6,641 nucleotides of DNA, taken from the NCBI GenBank assembly GCA_938003765.1, contig CALKYE010000090.1, positions 1 to 6,641 of the forward strand, read 5' to 3'. Shown here piece after piece: positions 1 to 5,049 of the stretch. Numbering within the stretch: the stretch's first letter is position 1; each line of letters opens with the position of its first letter. The stretch is from an uncultured Planctomycetia bacterium. GTDB taxonomy: Bacteria; Planctomycetota; UBA1135; GCA-002686595. The notes under the pieces were generated by a model. The model was not told the origin of the DNA. It did no database searches and was given only the letters and a program-made list of their open reading frames with translations. The translations under genes were made by a program, and so were the position numbers.

Positions 1-56
1 ATGACGATGCTCGCGCGTCGTGCGAGACGTGCGAATGAGCTGCGGAGCTCAGACAT
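1..56 (-). CDS. 5' end of a divergently transcribed gene, product unknown (partial)
   Basis: An ATG on the minus strand at 56-54 opens a frame that stays open to the window edge and encodes MSELRSSFARLARRASIV. Eighteen codons are too few to assign a family; the segment is basic and could be an amphipathic helix or the n-region of a membrane protein. The support is the start region: on the minus strand a purine-rich GGAGAGAGGA lies 7 bases before the ATG, the best Shine-Dalgarno sequence in the window. The gene would diverge from prfB and share the 57-290 region as regulatory DNA. The open frame is short and could be chance, so the call rests mainly on the ribosome binding site and the otherwise empty intergenic region. 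Confidence 0.5.
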   Translation of the reverse strand, partial: MSELRSSFARLARRASIV

Positions 57-63
57 GGAAGGT

Positions 64-73
64 TCCTCTCTCC
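64..73 (-). promoter_or_regulatory. Shine-Dalgarno sequence of the divergent gene
   Basis: Read on the minus strand this is GGAGAGAGGA. Its AGAGGA core ends 7 bases before the minus-strand ATG at 56-54, which is ideal spacing. It decides the start of the left-edge partial gene. Confidence 0.5.
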
Positions 74-74
74 A

Positions 75-136
75 GCGCGAGGGTTCGGTTTCGCGCGCAA
101 CCGCGATCTCGCCGGGCGGGGGTCCGAACCCCGCGC
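75..136. repeat. Large imperfect inverted repeat (13-bp stem with one bulge)
   Basis: GGGTTCGG at 81-88 is the exact reverse complement of CCGAACCC at 124-131. If A80 is bulged out, the pairing continues with GCGCG (75-79) against CGCGC (132-136), giving a 13-bp stem. The 35-base loop can itself fold through small GC-rich repeats, for example CGGTT (86-90) with AACCG (99-103), although this competes with the main stem. It has no T-tract, so it is not an obvious intrinsic terminator. It lies just upstream of the Shine-Dalgarno sequence of the minus-strand gene and could be an operator pair or a 5' leader structure of that gene. Its role is unknown. Confidence 0.4.
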
Positions 137-274
137 GAATCCGGCAGATCGCCGCGCCTGGGACCGTACTGCGAGAGCGCGACTCGCGGGGGGACGCTCC
201 GGAGAGAATTTGCAGCCTTCACGCAGCGCGAAATTGGCGCGGCGCGCGCGCTGGCCGCGTTGGGAGCGCCTCGG

Positions 275-280
275 TATCCT
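275..280 (+). promoter_or_regulatory. Candidate -10 box of the prfB promoter (TATCCT)
   Basis: TATCCT matches the sigma70 -10 consensus at 4 of 6 positions and ends 10 bases before the prfB ATG. Transcription would start near 287-291, leaving almost no leader, which agrees with the lack of a Shine-Dalgarno sequence in front of prfB. No good -35 box is seen: 17 bases upstream is TGGCCG at 252-257. The same TATCCT occurs upstream of purH. Confidence 0.35.
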
Positions 281-290
281 CTTCGCCCCC

Positions 291-1413
291 ATGGCTTCCA
301 CGAAGGACTACCGCGACCGCGCCCAGGGCTACTTGCGTCACCTCGAGCAGCTCAAGGTGAGTCTTTGACTACGCCAAGCACTCCAAGCGCCTGACGGAGA
401 TCGAGGCGCTCGAAAGCGAGCCGGGCTTCTGGGACAACCAGGAGAAGAGCCAGCGTCTGATCGCTGAGAAGAAGCTGGCGCGCGGCGTCGTGGACCCGGT
501 CGGGCGCGTGACCGAGTGGCTCGAGGAGATCGAGATCAACGCCCAGATGGCCGACGAGATGGGCCTGGGCGAAGTCGAAGCTGACCTCGAGCGGCTGTGC
601 GGCCAGATCGAGGAGGAGCTGCACAAGCTCGACTTCCGCGTGATGGTCGGCGGTCCGCAGGACCACCTCAACGCCTTCATCCAGATCACGCCCGGCGCCG
701 GCGGCGTCGACAGTTGCGACTGGGCGGGCATGCTCCTGCGCATGTACTCGCGCTGGGCCGAGGACAAGGGCTACAAGCTCGAGGAGATCGAGCTCATCGA
801 GGAGCCCGAGGGCGGCATCCGCGGCGCGACGATCCGCGTCATCGGTGAATACGCGTTCGGCTACCTCAAGGCCGAGCGCGGCGTGCACCGCCTCGTGCGC
901 ATCAGCCCCTTCGATGCGGCCGCGCGCCGTCAGACGAGCTTCGCGGGCGTCGACGTCACGCCCGAGCTCACCGACGACGTCGACATCGAGATCAACGAGG
1001 CGGACCTCGAGGTCGACACGATGCGTTCGGGCGGCGCCGGCGGCCAGAACGTGAACAAGGTCGAGTCCGCGGTGCGCATGCGCCACGTTCCCTCCGGCAT
1101 CGTCGTGCGCTGCCAGGTGCAGCGCAGCCAGCACAAGAACCGCGAACTCGCGCTGCAGATGATCAAGGCCAAGCTGCTCCAGAAGCGCGAGGCCGAGCGC
1201 GACGCGGAGCTCGCCAAGCTCTACGGCGACAAGGGCGAGATCAGCTTCGGCAGCCAGATCCGCAGCTACGTGCTGCACCCGTACCAGATCGTCAAGGACC
1301 ACCGCACCGACGTCGAGACCGGCAACACGGCCGCGGTGCTCGACGGCAAGATCGACCGCTTCATCGAGGAATACCTGCGCCGCAAGGGCAGCGCGCAGGC
1401 GGCCTCGAAGTAG
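291..1413 (+). CDS. prfB: Peptide chain release factor 2 (RF2), made by programmed +1 frameshift
   Basis: RF2 reads UAA and UGA stop codons in the ribosomal A site and triggers hydrolysis of the peptidyl-tRNA. The gene is in two frames: 291-368 encodes 25 residues and ends at an in-frame TGA (366-368), and the +1 frame continues from 367 to the TAG at 1411-1413, giving 373 residues. An N-terminal helical domain is followed by the codon-reading loop with Ser-Pro-Phe at about residues 205-207, then the catalytic GGQ at 250-252 in GGAGGQNVNKVESAVR, and the conserved RSQHKN and GSQIRSYVL motifs. The alignment from SPF to GGQ is gapless against E. coli RF2 as I recall it. Residue 246 is Ser, not the Thr of E. 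coli K-12. An oddity is RRQTSF where RRHTSF is usual. There is no Shine-Dalgarno sequence before ATG 291, so translation may be leaderless. Identification is secure; the exact start is somewhat less so. Confidence 0.97.
354..369 (+). promoter_or_regulatory. prfB: Programmed +1 ribosomal frameshift site of prfB
   Basis: The signal has the canonical parts. An internal Shine-Dalgarno-like AAGGTGA (354-360) has an AGGTGA core that is complementary to the 16S rRNA 3' end. The slippery Leu codon CTT is at 363-365, the stop codon TGA at 366-368, and the 3' base C at 369. The distance from the Shine-Dalgarno element to CTT is as in E. coli. When RF2 is scarce, termination at UGA is slow, the peptidyl-tRNA slips from CUU to UUU, and full-length RF2 is made. 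When RF2 is plentiful, a 25-residue peptide is released. It is therefore a negative feedback loop and not a sequencing error. Confidence 0.96.
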
Positions 1414-1454
1414 TCGCTGCATCCATCCCGCGCCGCGCGGCGTAGGCCCAGGCG

Positions 1455-2483
1455 ATGGCATCGAGAACCACCGCGCGGCGTTGGCGTTGGCTCACCTGGC
1501 TCACGGGAGGACTGGGGCTGGCGGCCCTGGTCGTTGCGACGGGTTGTGCTGGCATGAACAAGAGCGAGATCCAGAGCCGGTTGGTGGCGCTGCCCAAGAA
1601 CGAGGGCATGGCGGCGCTAGGGCTCCAGCGGCGTACGGCGCAGGTCGAGCTCGAGGGCCGCGAGCGCGAGGTCGAGTACGTCTGGACGCACGCGCCAGCC
1701 GATCCGAGCCGACGGCGCTCGGACGCGCCGATCGTGTTCGTCCACGGCACGCCGGCGTGCCTGTTCAACTGGTCGATGCTGTGCTTCGACGGCGCGCAGG
1801 CCTCCGAACTCGTCGGCGCCGTCGACCTGTACGCCTTCGACGTCGTCGGTCACGGCGTTGGGACCAAGAGCGCGCCGCCCTACACCTTCCAAGCCTGCGC
1901 CGACTCCGTGCGCGGCTTCCTCGAGCTGCTCGACCTGCGCAACGTCACGCTCGTCGGCCAGTCGTACGGCGGCGAGTTCGCGTGGCGCGCGGCGCTCGAC
2001 GCGCCCGACCGCGTGGCGCGCCTCGTGCTGATGGACTCGTCGGGCTACGCGCGCGCCGACGGTGAGTGGCTGCCCGAGGAGGAGAAGCTGCGCGACTGGC
2101 CCGGCGCCGGGTTCGGCTACTTGCTCAACTCGCGCGAGCGCATTCGGCCCGCGCTGCAGCACCACTTCGCGACACCGATCCGCGAGGACCAGCTCGAGGA
2201 GATGTTCCTCATGTGCGACAACGCCGACAACTGGAAGGCGATGACGCAACTGTGCCGCGACGAGAACGGGACGCGCGAGGGCGAGATCAAGTCGATCCGC
2301 CAGCCGACGCTGCTCCTGTGGGGCGAGCGCGACGTCGCGTACACCGTCGAGAAGGTCGCCAAGCGCTTCCAGCGCGACATCGCGAACTCTCGCCTCGTGC
2401 TCGCGCCGGCCGGACACTATCCGCACGAAGAGGCGGTCGAGTTCGTGCGCCGCGAATTGCTCGCCTTCCACCTCGGACGTTAG
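1455..2483 (+). CDS. Alpha/beta-hydrolase, putative lipoprotein
   Basis: A 342-residue protein whose first 31 residues form a lipoprotein-type signal: a basic n-region (RRWRW), a hydrophobic stretch from about residue 13 to 28, and ATG-Cys31 as an acceptable lipobox. The mature protein would be lipid-anchored, probably in the periplasm. The hydrolase fold follows: VHGTP at 96-100 for the oxyanion region, nucleophile elbow GQSYGG with Ser170, a lid region at about 200-270, likely acid Asp293 in WGERD, and catalytic His321 in PAGHYPHEE. A Ser nucleophile argues for an esterase, lipase or peptidase-like serine hydrolase and against a haloalkane dehalogenase or epoxide hydrolase, which use Asp. 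The substrate cannot be read from the sequence. The start is chosen because only it includes the signal peptide; the ribosome binding site is weak (AGG two bases before the ATG). It lies 41 bases after prfB and 9 before the next gene. Confidence 0.85.
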   Translation: MASRTTARRWRWLTWLTGGLGLAALVVATGCAGMNKSEIQSRLVALPKNEGMAALGLQRRTAQVELEGREREVEYVWTHAPADPSRRRSDAPIVFVHGTPACLFNWSMLCFDGAQASELVGAVDLYAFDVVGHGVGTKSAPPYTFQACADSVRGFLELLDLRNVTLVGQSYGGEFAWRAALDAPDRVARLVLMDSSGYARADGEWLPEEEKLRDWPGAGFGYLLNSRERIRPALQHHFATPIREDQLEEMFLMCDNADNWKAMTQLCRDENGTREGEIKSIRQPTLLLWGERDVAYTVEKVAKRFQRDIANSRLVLAPAGHYPHEEAVEFVRRELLAFHLGR

Positions 2484-2492
2484 AGGTTCACG

Positions 2493-3587
2493 ATGTTCGC
2501 GCTCACTGCGATCCTTCTTGTGACGACGACGCCGACGCTGGTGAACGAGGGCGAAGCGCCCGCGGGCAGCCCGCTGAAGTTGGAGTCGCGCTCGGCGAGC
2601 TGGAGCGAACTCCAGGCGGTGTTCCCGGAGTCGTGGATGCTGCCCGAGGCGCTGTGGGCGCCGGCTGACGATGTCGCGCGCGAGGCCACGTTGCCGTTCG
2701 CGCTCGAGCGCCTCGCAGCGGCGCGCTTCGAGACCGATCCCGCCGCGCCCGCCTGGACGCGCAGTCTGGGCGACATCGTGCAGGAGGCGCGCAAGCGCGG
2801 CGCGAACAAGGATCAGCTCGATCCGCTGCTCGCGGAGCTGAAGAGCGCCAACCCCCAGGCCCACGCGGCGTGCGCCAAGCTCGCGCGCGAAGTGCTGCTC
2901 GATGGGGGGCTGAAGTCGGCGCAGTGGAACGGCGACAAGGACAAGCACGACGACGGGCTGTACTTCGGCTCGGTGCTCTCGCTCAACAAGCCGCAGTCGG
3001 CGCCGTGGACGAGCTACAAGAACCTCGACACGGTCCACCAGGCGGCGGCGCTCGTGTACGCCGATCTCGAAGCGATCAAGACCGCGCTGAACGACTATCC
3101 GTCGATGCTCGAGGATCCGGGCACGAGCTACGAGCGGATCGGACCGAGCGCGGGCACGTTCGTGGTCGGGCGCGACGAGCAACGCGGACCGTTCGCGGGC
3201 TTGCGCATCGCGTTCCGCTCGGACCTGCCCTTTCCGTTCGGCCACTACGACTGCGACCTCGGCATCCTCGACATGCTCGACGCCAAGGGGCGCATGACCA
3301 CCTACGTCTTCACGCCGAGCAAGGACTTCTACTGGTTCGCCGGCCAGGACTGGCACCACCCGATCCGCTCGAGCGACGGCGCCTTCCAAGGCATCCTGCT
3401 CGTGCGCATCGCCGGCTTCGACTTGAAGAGCGTGCCCGACGGCGACAGCGACCGCATCGCCGGCACGCGCGTCGCGCTCGGCAACTTGAAGCGGCGCGCC
3501 GAAGCCGCTTTCCGCGCCTACGGCGGGCAGCCGCGCACTCTGAGCGGCGCCGTGCCGAGCTTCGACGTGCTGGCGCGCGCCAAGTAG
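2493..3587 (+). CDS. Exported protein of unknown function
   Basis: A 364-residue protein that I do not recognise. The start is firm: AGAGGT at 2482-2487 overlaps the stop codon of the upstream hydrolase and sits 5 bases before ATG 2493. Residues 1-17 are hydrophobic (FALTAILLV) and look like a short signal peptide, though without the usual positive n-region, so export is only probable. The region at about 25-200 is helical and charged. The C-terminal part, about 205-330, alternates hydrophobic residues as in a beta-rich domain and carries notable motifs: FPFGHYDCD near 247-255 and FYWFAGQDWHHP at 279-290, with clustered His, Asp, Cys and Trp that could be a ligand or metal site. The 9-base gap to the lipoprotein hydrolase indicates co-transcription and coupled expression, so the two may work on the same envelope substrate. 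That link is inference from spacing only. Confidence 0.75.
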   Translation: MFALTAILLVTTTPTLVNEGEAPAGSPLKLESRSASWSELQAVFPESWMLPEALWAPADDVAREATLPFALERLAAARFETDPAAPAWTRSLGDIVQEARKRGANKDQLDPLLAELKSANPQAHAACAKLAREVLLDGGLKSAQWNGDKDKHDDGLYFGSVLSLNKPQSAPWTSYKNLDTVHQAAALVYADLEAIKTALNDYPSMLEDPGTSYERIGPSAGTFVVGRDEQRGPFAGLRIAFRSDLPFPFGHYDCDLGILDMLDAKGRMTTYVFTPSKDFYWFAGQDWHHPIRSSDGAFQGILLVRIAGFDLKSVPDGDSDRIAGTRVALGNLKRRAEAAFRAYGGQPRTLSGAVPSFDVLARAK

Positions 3588-3652
3588 CGTCGATCCGCGC
3601 GCCTACTCCCAATCGCCGCCGCGGCCTACGCACACAGCGCCGTCTCGCGCGC

Positions 3653-3681
3653 TTGAACATATGCGTTGAGGCGCATATGAA
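3653..3681 (+). promoter_or_regulatory. Sigma70-like promoter of arsRM
   Basis: TTGAAC (3653-3658) and TATGAA (3676-3681) are separated by exactly 17 bases, each matching the consensus at 4 of 6 positions. This AT-rich patch stands out in very GC-rich surroundings. Transcription should start about 3688, on or next to the A of the arsR ATG, so the mRNA is probably leaderless. Confidence 0.65.
3658..3679. promoter_or_regulatory. Predicted ArsR operator (perfect palindrome inside the promoter)
   Basis: CATATGCG (3658-3665), spacer TTGAGG, and CGCATATG (3672-3679) form a perfect 8-bp inverted repeat. It spans from the last base of the -35 box through the first four bases of the -10 box. ArsR-family repressors bind such dyads as dimers, so occupancy would directly block RNA polymerase. 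The position immediately before arsR argues for autoregulation. Confidence 0.7.
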
Positions 3682-3687
3682 TGGGGC

Positions 3688-4059
3688 ATGGCGAGTTCAA
3701 CGGCATCGGTGAAGGCGAGTGGGGGCGTCGAGCGCGTGCTGCTCGCGCTATCCGATCCGACGCGCGTGCGCTTGATCGCGCTGCTCGGCGAGGGCGAGAC
3801 GTGCGTGTGCCACCTCGTCGAAGCGCTGGCGCTACCGCAGCCGGTCGTGTCGCGGCACCTCGGTGTCCTGCGTCGCACCGGGCTCGTGGCGGCGCGCCGC
3901 GACGGTCGTTGGATGTGGTACCGACTGGTTCCCAGCGCATCGGGCCTCGCTCGCGCGCTGGTCGACGCCGTGGTCGAGCACCGCGACGAACTTCCCGGCC
4001 ACGCGCGGGCGGCGCAACGGTGCGCGCGCTCGCAGGCGCGGTCGGACTGCTGTGAATGA
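3688..4059 (+). CDS. arsR: ArsR-family metalloregulatory repressor
   Basis: A 123-residue winged-helix repressor of the ArsR/SmtB family, which binds operator DNA as a dimer and is released by As(III), Sb(III) or organoarsenicals. Residues 14-34 match the family N-terminal helix (ALSDPTRVRLIALL). The metal-binding motif is ETCVCHL with Cys39 and Cys41, equivalent to ELCVCDL of E. coli ArsR; the third Cys of that type (CVCDLC) is Val44 here. The recognition helix is about 50-63 (PQPVVSRHLGVLRR) and the wing 66-80 (GLVAARRDGRWMWYRL). The tail carries Cys112 and vicinal Cys121-Cys122, which could supply the missing ligand. ATG 3688 has no usable Shine-Dalgarno sequence but lies 6 bases after the -10 box, fitting leaderless translation. 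GTG 3709 is a less likely start. It is followed 10 bases later by arsM, so it most likely controls that gene. Confidence 0.93.
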   Translation: MASSTASVKASGGVERVLLALSDPTRVRLIALLGEGETCVCHLVEALALPQPVVSRHLGVLRRTGLVAARRDGRWMWYRLVPSASGLARALVDAVVEHRDELPGHARAAQRCARSQARSDCCE

Positions 4060-4061
4060 GG
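4058..4061 (+). promoter_or_regulatory. Shine-Dalgarno sequence deciding the arsM start
   Basis: GAGG overlaps the arsR stop codon and lies 8 bases before ATG 4070. It is only 2 bases before the alternative ATG 4064, and downstream of the alternative GTG 4052, so it favours the 4070 start. Confidence 0.5.
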
Positions 4062-4069
4062 CGATGAAC

Positions 4070-4945
4070 ATGCAGGCGAGTGACACGGGCGCGTTGGGCG
4101 GCGAACACGAGGTGCGCGCGAAGGTCAAGGAAGGCTATGCAGCGATCGCGAGCGCGGGCGGCAGTTGCTGCGGCCCCAAGGGCGGTTGCGGCGTGCGCGA
4201 CGACTCGACCGAGCTCGCGCGGCGCATCGGCTACACCGAAGAGGAACTCGCCGCTCTGCCCGAGGGCGCGAACCTCGGGCTCTCGTGCGGCAATCCGGGC
4301 GCGTTGGCGGCGTTGCGCTCCGGCGAAGTCGTGCTCGACCTGGGCAGCGGCGCGGGCTTCGACTGCTTTGTGATCGGACCCAAGGTCGGCGCGAGCGGAC
4401 GAGCGATCGGCGTCGACATGACGGGGGAGATGCTCACTCGCGCGCGCGGCAACGTCGCCGCGTACCGCGCTCGCACCGGCCTCGACAACGTCGAGTTCCG
4501 TCTGGGCGAGATCGAGCACCTGCCCGCCGCCGACGCCTCGGTCGACGTCGTGATCTCCAACTGCGTGATCAACCTCTCGCCCGACAAGCCCCAGGTCTGG
4601 CGCGAGATCGCGCGCGTGCTGCGCCCCGGCGGGCGCGTCGCCGTCAGCGACATCGCGCTGCTCAAGCCGTTGCCCGACGCCGCGCGGAGCATGGTCGAAG
4701 CGCTCGTGGGCTGCGTCGCCGGCGCCGCGCTGGTCGACGAGTCGCTCGCCTGGATGCGCGCCGCGGGCCTGACCGACGTCGGCGTGCGGCTCAAGAGCGA
4801 CTACCTCGACGCGATGGAGAGCTCGAGCGATCCGCTCTACCAGCGCCTGCTCGAAGTGCTGCCCGCTGGCGCGCGCGCTTCCGACTACGTGGTGAGCGCC
4901 GAGTTCACCGCCGTGCGCCCCAAAGCGCGCACGAGCTGCTGCTGA
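4070..4945 (+). CDS. arsM: Arsenite S-adenosylmethionine methyltransferase
   Basis: A 291-residue cytosolic enzyme that transfers methyl groups from S-adenosylmethionine to As(III), giving mono-, di- and possibly volatile trimethylated arsenic. Length is typical for bacterial ArsM. The class I methyltransferase core starts with VLDLGSGAGFDCF (88-100), the AdoMet glycine loop; IGVDM (113-117) is the acidic end of strand 2, and VISNCVINLSPDK follows at 161-173. The three arsenic-binding cysteines of the family are present: Cys73 in LSCGNP, Cys165 in SNCVIN and Cys215 in VGCVAG. The N-terminal part adds GGSCCGPKGGCGV (30-42), common in bacterial ArsM, and the protein ends with Ser-Cys-Cys. ATG 4070 is chosen because GAGG lies 8 bases upstream; ATG 4064 and GTG 4052 are in-frame alternatives. 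It forms an operon with arsR, 10 bases upstream. No efflux or reductase gene adjoins it. Confidence 0.95.
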   Translation: MQASDTGALGGEHEVRAKVKEGYAAIASAGGSCCGPKGGCGVRDDSTELARRIGYTEEELAALPEGANLGLSCGNPGALAALRSGEVVLDLGSGAGFDCFVIGPKVGASGRAIGVDMTGEMLTRARGNVAAYRARTGLDNVEFRLGEIEHLPAADASVDVVISNCVINLSPDKPQVWREIARVLRPGGRVAVSDIALLKPLPDAARSMVEALVGCVAGAALVDESLAWMRAAGLTDVGVRLKSDYLDAMESSSDPLYQRLLEVLPAGARASDYVVSAEFTAVRPKARTSCC

Positions 4946-4960
4946 CGGACGGGCGCAGCG

Positions 4961-4989
4961 TGGAGTCGGACCGCGACGGTCCGTATCCT
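4961..4989 (+). promoter_or_regulatory. Candidate purH promoter with an embedded hairpin
   Basis: TATCCT (4984-4989) could be a -10 box; 17 bases upstream lies a poor -35, TGGAGT (4961-4966). The spacer is exactly an inverted repeat, CGGACCG (4967-4973), loop CGA, CGGTCCG (4977-4983), a perfect 7-bp stem. It could be an operator for purH, or the stem of a weak terminator after arsM, but no T-run follows it. The 104 bases between arsM and purH hold no gene. Confidence 0.35.
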
Positions 4990-5039
4990 TGTGCGCGCTC
5001 GTTCCCGTTCTCTCTCGATCCCTTCATGCCCGGGTGGGC

Positions 5040-5045
5040 AGAGGA
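5040..5045 (+). promoter_or_regulatory. Shine-Dalgarno sequence deciding the purH start
   Basis: AGAGGA ends 4 bases before ATG 5050. The in-frame ATG 5026 has only pyrimidine-rich sequence before it, so 5050 is the better start, and it also matches the family N-terminus. Confidence 0.65.
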
Positions 5046-5049
5046 AGTC

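Larger units (their letters stand above)
57..290. other. Divergent intergenic region without a credible gene
   Basis: This 234-base stretch separates the left-edge minus-strand gene from prfB. The plus-strand frames that cross it give Arg/Ser/Pro-rich translations with no recognisable domain, and one of them (1-360) runs out of frame into the start of prfB, so I do not call a gene. It contains the inverted repeat at 75-136 and a candidate -10 box at 275-280. I saw no tRNA, known riboswitch or CRISPR repeat. Confidence 0.6.

Noticed and set aside
81..103. GGGTTCGG-type sequence resembling a tRNA T-arm
   Set aside because: No acceptor, D or anticodon arms can be placed around it; it is explained by the inverted repeat.
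1..360. Plus-strand open frame from position 1 running into the start of prfB
   Set aside because: Arg/Ser/Pro-rich with no recognisable domain, no Shine-Dalgarno sequence visible, and it overlaps the RF2 start in another frame.
366..368. In-frame TGA in prfB as a pseudogene or sequencing error
   Set aside because: It sits in the exact context of the conserved RF2 frameshift site and the downstream frame is intact.
1431..1442. 12-base palindrome CGCCGCGCGGCG between prfB and the hydrolase
   Set aside because: Self-complementary GC repeats are expected by chance here; no loop and no T-tract, so no terminator is supported.
352..1461. Minus-strand open frame of 369 codons opposite prfB
   Set aside because: Same compositional shadow; the plus strand encodes RF2 with SPF and GGQ motifs.
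1617..3389. Minus-strand open frame of 590 codons opposite the hydrolase and the unknown protein
   Set aside because: Its translation is a low-complexity Arg/Ala/Val/Leu/Glu mix typical of the complement of GC-rich genes. It spans two plus-strand genes with good starts and motifs, and shows no domain of its own.
3583..3607. Imperfect stem AGTAGCG / CGCCTACT after the unknown gene, as a terminator
   Set aside because: Short, with a bulge and no T-run after it; could be chance at this GC content.
3863..4069. Upstream extension of arsM from ATG 3863
   Set aside because: It would overlap about 200 bases of arsR in another frame and add a non-conserved Arg/Trp-rich head; the ArsM family start fits 4070.
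5026..5049. Alternative in-frame purH start at ATG 5026
   Set aside because: It has no Shine-Dalgarno sequence and adds eight residues absent from the family; ATG 5050 has AGAGGA close upstream.
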